DNA of 64,000 nucleotides, taken from contig NZ_CP150290.1 in the NCBI RefSeq assembly GCF_038051995.1, positions 5,260,001-5,324,000 of the forward strand, read 5' to 3'. How positions within the stretch are numbered: position 1 is the stretch's first letter; each line of letters begins with the position of its first letter. The notes below the pieces were generated by a model. That model saw only the letters and a program-made list of their open reading frames with translations, was not told the origin of the DNA and did no database searches. This DNA comes from Paenibacillus sp. FSL H8-0537. Lineage in GTDB: Bacteria > Bacillota > Bacilli > Paenibacillales > Paenibacillaceae. A program made the translations under genes and the position numbers. This document shows, piece after piece, positions 43,187-51,337 of this stretch.

Positions 43187-44251
43187 TTAGATATGAATTG
43201 GCATTGGATCTTCCTTCAGGCTGTTTTCCTGAATCCAGCTCTCTTGATCATTAAACAAATACGCCCGGTGCACCAGCACTTGAACGCGGTCGCCCGGCTG
43301 CAGCACATCCTTCTCCAGCGAACGGTAGGTAACAAGCTTAACCGAGCCTACCTCAAGCTCAACCAGCCACTCGCTGCCGCGGAAATGAATATGCTTAACG
43401 TTTGCTGCAAGCGTCGCAGATGCAAGGCGAATTTCGCCCGGCTTGCCGATTTCTATATACTCGGGGCGGATGAGCGCCTTTGTTCCCGGTTTGCCAGCAG
43501 CAGAGTCAAAGCCTTTCAATGCGCCAACATCCTCGACAATTGTCGATTCCCCGATAAAGCTCGCTACGAACGGCGTCTGCGGGTCCTTGTAAATCGCCCA
43601 TGGCGAGCCCTTCTGCTCCAGCCTGCCCTTGCTGATAATCATAATTTCATCAGCAACCTCAATCGCCTCATCCTGGTCATGCGTGACGAAAATCGACGTA
43701 ATGCCAACGCGCTCAATCATTTCCTTGAGCCAAGTGCGCAGCTCCGTGCGAATTTTCGCATCAATCGCCGCGAAAGGCTCATCGAGCAGCAGCAGCTGCG
43801 GCTCAGGCGCGAGTGCTCTAGCGAAGGCGACACGCTGACGCTGGCCTCCCGATAGCTGGTGGGCATAACGATGCTCAAAGCCTTTCAGCCCTGTAAGCTC
43901 AACAAGCGTCATCACACGCTCGCGGATTTGTTCTTTGGTTTGCTTTTTCACCTTAAGTCCAAAAGCGATATTATCATAAACGGTCATATGCTTGAACAGC
44001 GCATAGTTCTGGAATACAAAACCGATTCCGCGCTCCTGCGGCGGCAAATCATTGACGCGCTTGCCATGGAATACGATATCGCCAGAGGAAGGCGACTCAA
44101 GCCCTGCCAGCATGCGGAGAATTGACGTTTTGCCGCCGCCGCTCGGCCCCAGCAGGCCAATGAGCTGGCCTTTCTTAATATCGAAGCTGACATCCTGCAC
44201 CGCATGAAAATCCCCGAAGCTTTTGTTTAAATTACGGACTTCAATATGCAT
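43187..44251 (-). CDS. cysA: Sulfate ABC transporter ATPase
   Basis: ATPase of 354 residues that energises the sulfate importer. Walker A GPSGGGKT, Q-loop FVFQNYALF, signature LSGGQRQR, Walker B LLLLDEPFAAID and H-loop VTHD are all intact. The C-terminal 110 residues form a TOBE-type regulatory region, as in CysA. It starts 3 bp after the cysW stop, with probable translational coupling. Confidence 0.93.
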   Translation of the reverse strand: MHIEVRNLNKSFGDFHAVQDVSFDIKKGQLIGLLGPSGGGKTSILRMLAGLESPSSGDIVFHGKRVNDLPPQERGIGFVFQNYALFKHMTVYDNIAFGLKVKKQTKEQIRERVMTLVELTGLKGFEHRYAHQLSGGQRQRVAFARALAPEPQLLLLDEPFAAIDAKIRTELRTWLKEMIERVGITSIFVTHDQDEAIEVADEIMIISKGRLEQKGSPWAIYKDPQTPFVASFIGESTIVEDVGALKGFDSAAGKPGTKALIRPEYIEIGKPGEIRLASATLAANVKHIHFRGSEWLVELEVGSVKLVTYRSLEKDVLQPGDRVQVLVHRAYLFNDQESWIQENSLKEDPMPIHI

Positions 44252-44254
44252 GGC

Positions 44255-45052
44255 TTAATGCACTTCCTTTCGTTTCTTGGCCCATTCCATTAAAAGCAGC
44301 AATCCTACGGAGAACGCCGCAAGCACGAGCGCAACCCCGTTCGCAGCCACAACATTAAAATTTTCCACATCCTGATACACGAGCGTCGTTGCCGTCTGCG
44401 TCTTATTCATAATATTGCCGGATACGACGAGCACAGCGCCAAACTCGCCAAGCGAGCGGGCAACCGTCAGCACAACACCGTAAATGACACCCCAACGAAT
44501 CGACGGCCATGTCACCTGCCAGAACGTATACCACGAGTATGCGCCAAGCGTAGACGCCGCCTCCTCCTGCTGGGCCCCGATTTCCTGCAATACGGGCAGT
44601 ACCTCGCGCACCATGAGCGGGAAAGTGACGAACAGCGTTGCAAGCACCATGCCTGGCAAGGCGTAGACGATTTTAAAGCCCGACGCTTCAAAAAAGGTTC
44701 CAATAACGGTACTTGGTCCAAGAATAAGGACAATCATCAAACCGCCGATAACCGGAGACACTGCAAACGGCAGGTCTACCAAGCTGTTCAGCAGGCGCTT
44801 GATACGCGGCCCAATCCATTTTGCCCGTACCAGATAAAGCGCAAGCATGACCCCGAAAAGTGTGTTTAATGCGGTTACAATAACGACGATTAATGCGGTC
44901 ATCTTAAGAGCATGAAGCGATTGCTGCCTTAGCAGCCCTTCAGTAAAACCGCTCCAGCCTTCTGCCCAGGACCCGAGCACGATTTCAACAAGCGGTATGA
45001 TAAGTAGAAGTATAAATACGACGTAAGTGAGCGTAATCCATAGTTTTCTCAT
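44255..45052 (-). CDS. cysW: Sulfate ABC transporter permease
   Basis: Membrane permease of 265 residues with six predicted membrane segments. The EAA-type loop reads EEAASTLGAYSWYTFWQVTWPSI and the SLGEFGAVLVVSGNI motif typical for CysW follows. It overlaps cysT by 4 bp and is followed by cysA. The sequence LNTLFGVMLALYLVRAKW is the usual beginning of the conserved permease domain. Confidence 0.92.
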   Translation of the reverse strand: MRKLWITLTYVVFILLLIIPLVEIVLGSWAEGWSGFTEGLLRQQSLHALKMTALIVVIVTALNTLFGVMLALYLVRAKWIGPRIKRLLNSLVDLPFAVSPVIGGLMIVLILGPSTVIGTFFEASGFKIVYALPGMVLATLFVTFPLMVREVLPVLQEIGAQQEEAASTLGAYSWYTFWQVTWPSIRWGVIYGVVLTVARSLGEFGAVLVVSGNIMNKTQTATTLVYQDVENFNVVAANGVALVLAAFSVGLLLLMEWAKKRKEVH

Positions 45053-45864
45053 TGGCCCGGCCTCCTGGATTGAATCAGGTTAACCGTCCACAAGATGACG
45101 AAGGATAAGGTGAGCAAAATAACGGAAACCGCCGCTGCTCCCTGCGGATTATCGCTTTCGATTTCCCCAAAAATATAAACTGATGCAATGAGCGTTTTGC
45201 CAGGAATGTTGCCCGCTACTAGCACAACTGCACCAAACTCGGCTATGCCGCGCGAGAATGCCAGCATCGCTCCGCTTATAATACCTGGAAGCATCGACGG
45301 TAAAATAATGCGAAAAAACGTCAGCGCTCTTGAAGCACCCATCGTATACGCCGCTTCTTCCTCCGAGCGATCCAGCTCCTCCAGCAAAGGCTGTACAGCG
45401 CGGATAACGAATGGGAAGGTGACGAACACCATCGCGATAATAATCGCCGGTTCATGGAATACGATATCGAAGCCAAGCTTCGTCGCCAAACCGCCAACAA
45501 AGCTTCGTGGGCCCAGCAGCAGCAAAATCATCAGCCCCGCAACCGCTGTCGGCAAAGCAAAAGGCAAATCGACGAGCGAGTTGAGAAATCTTTTCCCGGG
45601 AAATTTGTAGCGAATAAGCACCCAGCCAATCAGCGTTCCGAGAAAAATGTTGATTATCGTCGCAATAACGGCGAGCCTGACGGTGAGCAGCACCGCTTTC
45701 CACGCGAGAGGATCGCTTACGCTTACCCAGAACGGCTGCCAGCCTAGCGACAGCGATTGCGTGTAAATGCCGAAAATCGGAATAATAATCAGGATAATAA
45801 AATAAAGCATAACCGTACTTCGGAAGCCGAAGCTCCACCATTTGTTTCGAAACATAGCATTCAC
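45049..45864 (-). CDS. cysT: Sulfate ABC transporter permease
   Basis: Membrane permease of 271 residues, first gene of the sulfate operon. It has the conserved domain start FLGTLIGWVLIRYKFPGKRFLNSLVDLPFALPTAVAGL, the EAA loop EEEAAYTMGASRALTFFRIILP and the GIAEFGAVVLVAGNIPGKT motif. The GTG at 45864 is chosen because GGAGGG lies 10 bases upstream; the ATG three codons later lies too far from it. A longer reading frame upstream overlaps the probable promoter region. Confidence 0.92.
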   Translation of the reverse strand: MNAMFRNKWWSFGFRSTVMLYFIILIIIPIFGIYTQSLSLGWQPFWVSVSDPLAWKAVLLTVRLAVIATIINIFLGTLIGWVLIRYKFPGKRFLNSLVDLPFALPTAVAGLMILLLLGPRSFVGGLATKLGFDIVFHEPAIIIAMVFVTFPFVIRAVQPLLEELDRSEEEAAYTMGASRALTFFRIILPSMLPGIISGAMLAFSRGIAEFGAVVLVAGNIPGKTLIASVYIFGEIESDNPQGAAAVSVILLTLSFVILWTVNLIQSRRPGQ

Positions 45865-45949
45865 GTTGACGTTACCCTCCAGACCATCGACTCGTGTCGT
45901 AGGTGAAACCACAGACGAAAAGCGAAAAGTAAAAAAAGAAAGCAAAAAA

Positions 45950-45980
45950 GATAATCCCTATTAACAAACTTGGTATTATC
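45950..45980 (-). promoter_or_regulatory. Dyad operator upstream of sulfate operon
   Basis: GATAATCC and GGTATTATC form an inverted repeat (outer arms GATAAT/ATTATC) 86-116 bp before cysT. On the minus strand it contains ATAC and TAGGGATTAT, as in the element before the monooxygenase operon at 6749-6773. It may be a sulfur-responsive operator of the CymR type; no T-box or S-box leader was recognised. Confidence 0.4.
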
Positions 45981-46044
45981 AATTTAGCAGATCATATTAG
46001 TCCAAGTCAATGCTAATTTGGCCTTTTATTTGTGGAGTTCAACT

Positions 46045-46217
46045 GATTGCTGGAAATAGGGTCTGTGCTGCGTGAAAGGTTTGGCTTACGATCGCTGTTG
46101 CCCGCGGAATTCTTCGATTGTACCATGTTTATGGTAGAATTCCGCAGGCAAAGGCGAGCGCTCCGCTTCTCCAGCTCAAACCTTTCACTCCGCTCCGCCC
46201 CTCTTCCAGCTACAATT
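46045..46217. repeat. Structured palindromic element, copy B
   Basis: A 173-bp intergenic palindrome. GCTGGAA (46049-46055) pairs with TTCCAGC (46204-46210). GTGAAAGGTTTG (46072-46083) pairs perfectly with CAAACCTTTCAC (46177-46188). A long hairpin with GCGGAATTCT and AGAATTCCGC arms and an inner ACCAT/ATGGT stem fills the centre. It lies between the sulfate promoter region and the IMPACT gene terminator. Copy A is at 41711-41927. Confidence 0.75.
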
Positions 46218-46311
46218 GAAAAACCACAGAACAAAATCGCCAAAACCGCTCAGTAAAAAAGATAAAAGAATACAGATAAAAAATAAAAGAACAAAAACAA
46301 TAAACCATGAC

Positions 46312-46363
46312 AAAAAACGCCTTATTCATTATCCCCAATGGGTTTATGAATAAGGCGCTTTTT
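46312..46363 (-). terminator. Bidirectional-looking terminator after pgi-IMPACT unit
   Basis: Stem GCCTTATTCAT/ATGAATAAGGC (46319-46329 with 46346-46356), with A-runs on one side and T-runs on the other. It lies 31 bp after the IMPACT gene stop. Confidence 0.8.
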
Positions 46364-46393
46364 TGCAATTATTAAAAGCAAATGATGGGCTGC

Positions 46394-47029
46394 TTATTCG
46401 CCCTCAATATAATAGACGCTCTCGCCTGCTTCTATCTCGGCTTGGCCCTGCGTCAAATCCGTCATCCACGCAATAAAAGCTTCCGCCTCCGGCTCCGCCG
46501 GCAAACAGCTGACGATGACGCGGTCCGTAAACTCGGTGCCGCCTACGCGTATGCCACGGCCGTGCAGCTCGTTCTCCAGCTTGCCATACCAAGTATAGTC
46601 AACGGAAACCCGCACCTCGCGGTGCAGGACGTTTACAATCTCGCCTGCCGCTTCGATTCCGGCTACCGCGCCGTCTGTGTAGGCCCGGACGAGTCCCCCG
46701 GCGCCCAGCATCGTGCCGCCAAAATAGCGGGTGACAACGACGGCGATATTTTTGAGACCCTTGTGCTTAATGACCTCCAAAATCGGCTTGCCCGCCGTGC
46801 CGCTTGGCTCGCCGTCGTCAGACTGCTTCTGGAATTGGTCACGCTCCCCCACCATATAGGCGGAGCAGTTATGCGTAGCGGTTTTGTGCAGCCGCTTGAT
46901 CTCGTCAATAAACTGCACCGCTTCCTCCTCGGTCTCTACTGGCTTTGCATAGCCAATAAAACGGGAGCGCTTGATGACGATTTCGGCATGGGCCTGCTGC
47001 CTAACCGTTCGGTAACGTTCAAGCTTCAT
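46394..47029 (-). CDS. IMPACT/YigZ family protein
   Basis: A 211-residue cytoplasmic protein of the YigZ/YvyE family. The conserved SDDGEPSGTAG and RYFGGTMLGAGGLVRAY segments are present in the N-terminal half, with a ferredoxin-like C-terminal part. Eukaryotic IMPACT relates to translation control; the bacterial role is unclear. It lies 24 bp after pgi and shares its terminator. Confidence 0.92.
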   Translation of the reverse strand: MKLERYRTVRQQAHAEIVIKRSRFIGYAKPVETEEEAVQFIDEIKRLHKTATHNCSAYMVGERDQFQKQSDDGEPSGTAGKPILEVIKHKGLKNIAVVVTRYFGGTMLGAGGLVRAYTDGAVAGIEAAGEIVNVLHREVRVSVDYTWYGKLENELHGRGIRVGGTEFTDRVIVSCLPAEPEAEAFIAWMTDLTQGQAEIEAGESVYYIEGE

Positions 47030-47053
47030 CAGGAAGGAAGTCGGAAACGACGC

Positions 47054-48409
47054 CTACAGGCGCGCTTCCAGCTCCGCTTTCTCCTTCTCGTAGCCCGGTT
47101 TGCCAAGCAGCGCGAACATATTTTTCTTGTATGCTTCTACGCCCGGTTGGTCAAATGGATTTACGCCGAGCAGGTAGCCGCTGATGCCGCAAGCCTTCTC
47201 GAAGAAATACACGAGGTAGCCGAAGGTGTATGGCGAGAAATCTGCAATGTTGACGATAAAGTTAGGAACTTGGCCGTCTGTATGCGCAAGCAAAGTGCCT
47301 TCAAATGCCTTTTTGTTGACGAAGTCCATCGTTTTGCCCGTCAGGAAGTTCAGACCATCCAGATCCGCATCGTCATGGCCGATGGAAATGTGCTCGGACA
47401 CTTCCTTCACTTGAATAACGGTTTCGAAAATGTTGCGGTTGCCCTCTTGGATGAACTGGCCCATCGAGTGAAGGTCTGTCGAGAAATCAACGGAGGAAGG
47501 ATAGATCCCTTTGTAGTCCTTGCCTTCGCTCTCGCCAAACAACTGCTTCCACCACTCCGATACGAAGTGAAGCGAAGGCTCGTAGTTAACGAGAATTTCA
47601 GTTGTTTTGCCTTTGCGGTACAGCGAGTTGCGGGCAGCCGCGTATTGGTAGGCTTCATTTTCAGCCAGATTCGGGTTGCTGTATTCTTTGGCAGCGTCAG
47701 CCGCGCCTTTCATAATTGCATCAATATCAACGCCAGCCGCTGCGATAGGCAGCAAGCCTACAGCTGTCAATACGGAATAGCGGCCGCCTACGTCATCAGG
47801 AATGATGAACGACTCGTAGCCTTCTTCGGATGCGAGCTTTTTGAGCGCGCCTTGCTGTTTGTCCGTCGTTGCATAAATACGCTTGCGTGCAGCTTCCTTG
47901 CCGTATTTTTTCTCCAGCAGTTCACGGAACAGACGGAAAGCGATCGCTGGCTCGGTCGTTGTGCCGGATTTGGAAATAACGTTGATCGACCAGTCGCGGC
48001 CTTCAAGCAGCTGCGTCAAATGCGTCACGTAAGTGGAGCTGATGTTGTTGCCGGCAAAAAGCACTTGCGGCGTCTTGCGCTGCTCATGCGGCAGCAAGTT
48101 ATAGAAGGAATGCGACAGCATTTCGATCGCTGCGCGCGCGCCTAGGTAAGAACCGCCGATGCCGATTACGATCAGCACCTCGGAGTCCGATTTAATTTTT
48201 TCAGCCGCTTGCTTGATGCGGGCGAATTCATCTTTGTCATAGTTTTCAGGAAGGTCAATCCAGCCCAGGTAGTCAGAGCCTGCACCCGTGCCGTTATGTA
48301 GTTGGTCATGCGCAAGACGAACCTGCTGCGTCAAGTTGTCGATCTCATTTTGCCCAATAAAAGTTAGTGCTTTGCTGTAATCGAAATGTACCGTTTTACT
48401 CATAAACAA
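47054..48409 (-). CDS. pgi: Glucose-6-phosphate isomerase
   Basis: Cytoplasmic enzyme of 451 residues that interconverts glucose 6-phosphate and fructose 6-phosphate. The short Gram-positive form is fully present: [18 protein letters not shown], the phosphate-binding [34 protein letters not shown] and the C-terminal [14 protein letters not shown]. Catalytic Glu, His and Lys regions ([30 protein letters not shown]) look normal. AGGAGG lies before the ATG. A sigma-A-like promoter is seen about 85 bases upstream. Confidence 0.95.
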   Translation of the reverse strand: MFMSKTVHFDYSKALTFIGQNEIDNLTQQVRLAHDQLHNGTGAGSDYLGWIDLPENYDKDEFARIKQAAEKIKSDSEVLIVIGIGGSYLGARAAIEMLSHSFYNLLPHEQRKTPQVLFAGNNISSTYVTHLTQLLEGRDWSINVISKSGTTTEPAIAFRLFRELLEKKYGKEAARKRIYATTDKQQGALKKLASEEGYESFIIPDDVGGRYSVLTAVGLLPIAAAGVDIDAIMKGAADAAKEYSNPNLAENEAYQYAAARNSLYRKGKTTEILVNYEPSLHFVSEWWKQLFGESEGKDYKGIYPSSVDFSTDLHSMGQFIQEGNRNIFETVIQVKEVSEHISIGHDDADLDGLNFLTGKTMDFVNKKAFEGTLLAHTDGQVPNFIVNIADFSPYTFGYLVYFFEKACGISGYLLGVNPFDQPGVEAYKKNMFALLGKPGYEKEKAELEARL

Positions 48410-48493
48410 ATAAGCCTCCTTAGGAATATAAACGGCATCGCTGCCGTTTTTAAAATATCGTACGATTAACGGCGGGGCTCAAGCTTCCCCCCA

Positions 48494-48522
48494 CTGATAA
48501 TCAACATCATGTATAGCGTCAA
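48494..48522 (-). promoter_or_regulatory. Putative sigma-A promoter of pgi
   Basis: TTGACG and TATCAG are separated by 17 bases on the minus strand, 85-113 bp before the pgi start codon. Confidence 0.45.
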
Positions 48523-48629
48523 ATCTACAATATCGGATTTAAACTATAAAAACAAGCTTATAACAATGAAATCTTGATGAAGAAGCCGTATAATGAAAGG
48601 AAAACGCTAACCATGGGAGGAACCTTTTG

Positions 48630-49526
48630 ATGAAAACAGCAGCTTTTATCGGACTTGGTGTAATGGGTATGGGAATGGCGGCGAACCTGCTGCGCAAAGG
48701 CTATAGCGTCACGGTGTACAACCGCACGCCCGGAAAAGCGGCAGCGCTAATCGAGCTTGGAGCGACTGCAGCATTAACTCCGGCCGAAGCGGCCGCTGGC
48801 AGCGATGTCGTGATTACAATGATCAGCAATGATCAAGCAATACGGGACGTTTATTATGGTGAAAATGGGATTTTCAGCGCCGTCCGTTCCGGCACTGTGC
48901 TTATTGACAGCAGCACCATCTCGCCAAGTCTGGCGCGCGAGCTAGCGGCAACCGCCGAGCAGAAGGGCGCCTCGTTCCTCGATGCCCCGGTTACAGGCAG
49001 CAAGCCGGCAGCCGATGCCGGAACGCTTGTATTTATGATTGGCGGCAGCAAGGCGGTGCTCGACGCCAATGACGACATTTTGCTAGCAATGGGCGGCAAG
49101 CTCATCTATATGGGCCGCAACGGCAGCGGCTCCATTGCCAAGCTGGCGCATAATACAATCGTCGGCATCAACGTTGTTGCGCTGACGGAAGGCATGGCGA
49201 TTGCCGCAAGCGGCGGGCTCGACAGCAGCGCCTTTCTAGAGCTGGTGCAGGCCGGCAGCGCATCGAGCAAATCGGCTGAGCTGAAGGGCCCTAAGCTGAT
49301 CAATGCCAACTATGATGTGCAGTTTTCGCTGGAGCTGATGCTCAAGGACCTTAAGCTGTCCTCCGTGCTGTCAGACAGCCTGCGCGTGCCCACACCGCTG
49401 CTGGAGTCGGCGAAGAGCATGTTCCAGGTCGGCGAGTCAATGGGACTGAGCGGGCTGGATATGTGTGCCGTAGCGCAAGCGTACGAGCAGTATATCGGGC
49501 GCAAGCTCGGCGGTGGCAGCTTGTAG
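48630..49526 (+). CDS. 3-hydroxyisobutyrate dehydrogenase-like NAD(P)-dependent oxidoreductase
   Basis: Cytoplasmic beta-hydroxyacid dehydrogenase of 298 residues. The cofactor motif GLGVMGMGMAANL is at the N terminus, the substrate-binding DAPVTGSKPAADAGTLVFMIGG follows, and the catalytic Lys lies in GSIAKLAHN. Substrates in the family include 3-hydroxyisobutyrate, tartronate semialdehyde and succinic semialdehyde. GGGAGG precedes the ATG at 48630; the TTG just before is unlikely. It is a single-gene unit. Confidence 0.9.
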   Translation: MKTAAFIGLGVMGMGMAANLLRKGYSVTVYNRTPGKAAALIELGATAALTPAEAAAGSDVVITMISNDQAIRDVYYGENGIFSAVRSGTVLIDSSTISPSLARELAATAEQKGASFLDAPVTGSKPAADAGTLVFMIGGSKAVLDANDDILLAMGGKLIYMGRNGSGSIAKLAHNTIVGINVVALTEGMAIAASGGLDSSAFLELVQAGSASSKSAELKGPKLINANYDVQFSLELMLKDLKLSSVLSDSLRVPTPLLESAKSMFQVGESMGLSGLDMCAVAQAYEQYIGRKLGGGSL

Positions 49527-49534
49527 GCTTGCAA

Positions 49535-49606
49535 GTGCGCTAAGCTTGCCTTGTGCGCTAGGCTTGCCTTGCGTGCTAGGCTTGCCTTACGTGCTAGGCT
49601 TGTCTT
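49535..49606 (+). repeat. 18-bp tandem repeat, four copies
   Basis: Four consecutive 18-bp units begin at 49535, 49553, 49571 and 49589 with core GTGCGCTAGGCTTGCCTT and one to three changes each. It starts 8 bp after the dehydrogenase stop codon and has no further obvious role. Confidence 0.85.
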
Positions 49607-49689
49607 TCTAAGAAGCAATGTTTAAGCGCGAAGCGATAGGAATGGAAGAGCATGGATAGCGAAGGCCATTCGAATGCTCCTCTGATTAT

Positions 49690-49738
49690 AAAACCGGATA
49701 CAGCTTGTCCTTTAAAGTGACAGGCTGTACCCGGTTTT
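49690..49738. terminator. Intrinsic terminator after tandem repeat
   Basis: A long stem, AAAACCGG-TACAGC-TGTC pairing with GACA-GCTGTA-CCGGTTTT with two mismatches, followed on the plus strand by ATTTTTG. It can end transcription from the dehydrogenase gene and from the convergent DUF420 gene. Confidence 0.8.
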
Positions 49739-49772
49739 ATTTTTGCATGGCGAAGCGGAAACCCGCTCCTCC

Positions 49773-50330
49773 TTAATAGTACGGCGAAATCATCAAGTAG
49801 ACGACAACGCCCGTGAAGCTGACATAGAGCCAGATCGGCATCGTCCATCTCGCGATTTTGCGGTGGCGTTCGACCTGCATGGAGAGGCCTCTTGCCACAG
49901 ATAGCAGCGCCAGCGGCACAACGACGATTGCCAGCAAAATATGCGTAATCAGCACGAAGAAATAAATGCTCTTCAATGCCCCTTCGCCGCCATATTTCGT
50001 CGATTCCGTCAAATAGTGATAGGTCACATAGGACACGAGAAACAAGGTCGTCGAGACGAATGCCGCTCCAATAAAACGGCGATGCAGCTTGATGTTCTTT
50101 TTGATAATCGCAACTAAAGCTACGACCAGAGCAATAAACGTAAAGCAGTTAAAAACCGCATTGAGCAGCGGCAGCAATTTCACATTGAAGCCAAGCTCCC
50201 CGTCATAGGCCGGCAGAAAAAACAGCACCGTCACTAGCCCTACGATCACAACGGTCAAAATCGCAATCAGCGGCGTATAGTTTTTGTCCGGCAGCAGCTT
50301 AAGGCTCTGCTCCTGTTCCCTTTTACTCAT
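49773..50330 (-). CDS. DUF420 family membrane protein (CtaM-like)
   Basis: A 185-residue membrane protein with five predicted membrane segments. The family core is LLPLLNAVFNCFTFIALVVALVAI followed by HRRFIGAAFVSTTLFLVSYVTYHYL, with conserved histidines in KLHRRF, YHY, THI and ERHRKIARW that could bind haem or copper. DUF420 proteins such as CtaM are needed for haem A oxidase assembly in some Firmicutes. No cytochrome oxidase gene is adjacent. Confidence 0.88.
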   Translation of the reverse strand: MSKREQEQSLKLLPDKNYTPLIAILTVVIVGLVTVLFFLPAYDGELGFNVKLLPLLNAVFNCFTFIALVVALVAIIKKNIKLHRRFIGAAFVSTTLFLVSYVTYHYLTESTKYGGEGALKSIYFFVLITHILLAIVVVPLALLSVARGLSMQVERHRKIARWTMPIWLYVSFTGVVVYLMISPYY

Positions 50331-50507
50331 CGCTTCTTCCTCCTACAAATATGCTTCTCTTTCCAATATTTCAAGCAGAAAACAAAAGCTTCCTTCCCGA
50401 TTATGCCATGCCAAAGACCCCTATTTCAGACGTTTATGTCACAAAAAATCGAATTCTAAGCATGAATTAGAAAAGTTGACACAAATGAAGCGCCAGCCGG
50501 GCCCGCA

Positions 50508-50792
50508 TCAGCTTATCCGCATTCGCTGCATATAGCCGCTTAAGCTTTCATCGGTTGCCGCTTTATACATCTGAGAGAGATATACGGGATGAAGAAAAAC
50601 ACGCCCGGCAATCATCGTCAGGGATTCGGAATCTTAAAATCCAAGCTGGGGCTTGTAATCCTGAAAGGCCATCACGAGTCCCAGCATGGGCAAATATGAA
50701 AAGATCAGAACAAGAACTATACCCGGAATGAGCATGGCATGCAACGGCCAAGTGAGCTTGAAATTCCACCTCCGCATCGCTCTTTGTTTCAA
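50508..50792 (-). pseudogene. Fusion scar of LplB-type permease start and YesN-type HTH fragment
   Basis: A TTG start at 50792 with GGAGGGGG before it opens a 52-codon frame that ends with TAA at 50634. It encodes the beginning of an LplB-type sugar permease: WPLHAMLIPGIVLVLIFSYLP with GLVMAFQDYKP. After the TAA, in the same frame, 50633-50511 encodes a piece of an AraC-type DNA-binding domain of a YesN-like response regulator (SLTMIAGRVFLHPVYLSQMY, then SGYMQRMRIS) and ends with TGA at 50508. The body of both genes is missing. This looks like a deletion that joined two genes of a second sugar-uptake cluster. Confidence 0.75.
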
Positions 50793-50827
50793 TAAATCCC
50801 CCTCCATTTAACCTTCTTCTTATTTAT

Positions 50828-50841
50828 TGTTAGCGGTTACA
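50828..50841 (-). promoter_or_regulatory. Perfect cre site upstream of permease remnant
   Basis: On the minus strand TGTAACCGCTAACA fits the CcpA consensus TGNAANCGNWNNCA at every fixed position. It lies 36 bp before the TTG start of the LplB remnant, as expected for catabolite repression of a sugar transporter. Confidence 0.65.
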
Positions 50842-50941
50842 GAAGCTATTGTAGCTTTCCAAAGCCATGGGGAGATATAACAATGTTTTAGGATTTATGT
50901 TGTTTGGTTAAGGAAACATCGGTTATTCGATGAACGACGAA

Positions 50942-50973
50942 AAGGGCTGCTTCGCATATGCGAAGCAGCCCTT
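50942..50973 (-). terminator. Intrinsic terminator of tkt-ppnP unit
   Basis: A 32-bp perfect palindrome with centre at ATAT, followed by TTTT on the minus strand, 18 bp after the ppnP stop. Confidence 0.8.
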
Positions 50974-50990
50974 CCTTTGATTTTGGAATC

Positions 50991-51308
50991 TTATTCGTAA
51001 ATGTACGAGCAGCAGTAGTCTGCTACCGTCGCAACTTGAAGCTTGAATTTCGTGTTGGCAGGCACAGTGAACTCGCCTTTGCCTTGAATGTGCAGCCACT
51101 CCGTCTCGCCAGGAAGCAGCACTTTCAAATCACCAGCAAGAATTTCCATAATTTCTACGCAGTCTGTACCGAACTCGTAGTCGCCTGGCAGCATAATGCC
51201 GAGCGTTTTTTTCGTGCCGTCCGCGAACAATACAGCGCGGCTTGTTACTTTACCGTCAAAATAAACGTTAGCTTCTTTGACGACCGTTACATTTTCAAAT
51301 TGAGACAT
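50991..51308 (-). CDS. ppnP: Pyrimidine/purine nucleoside phosphorylase (PpnP, DUF1255)
   Basis: A 105-residue cupin-like enzyme that splits various nucleosides with phosphate to give the base and ribose 1-phosphate. The family sequences [44 protein letters not shown] and the ending [10 protein letters not shown] are all present. It lies 29 bp after tkt; ribose 1-phosphate could feed the pentose phosphate pathway, a metabolic link inferred from context. Confidence 0.92.
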   Translation of the reverse strand: MSQFENVTVVKEANVYFDGKVTSRAVLFADGTKKTLGIMLPGDYEFGTDCVEIMEILAGDLKVLLPGETEWLHIQGKGEFTVPANTKFKLQVATVADYCCSYIYE

Positions 51309-51337
51309 GGCGGTATAATCTCCTTCTATTTCGAAAA

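Noticed and set aside
42092..43855. 587-codon plus-strand frame opposite sbp and cysA
   Set aside because: Shadow of two well-supported minus-strand genes; composition is that of an antisense frame and no family resemblance is seen.
45865..46393. S-box or T-box leader before the sulfate operon
   Set aside because: No terminator or conserved riboswitch core lies directly before cysT; only a dyad and the palindromic element are seen.
46382..48145. 587-codon plus-strand frame opposite the IMPACT gene and pgi
   Set aside because: Shadow of two conserved enzymes on the other strand.
49310..49618. Minus-strand frame with KASLA-type peptide repeats
   Set aside because: The repeat arises from the 18-bp DNA repeat and the rest lies opposite the dehydrogenase gene; no ribosome binding site.
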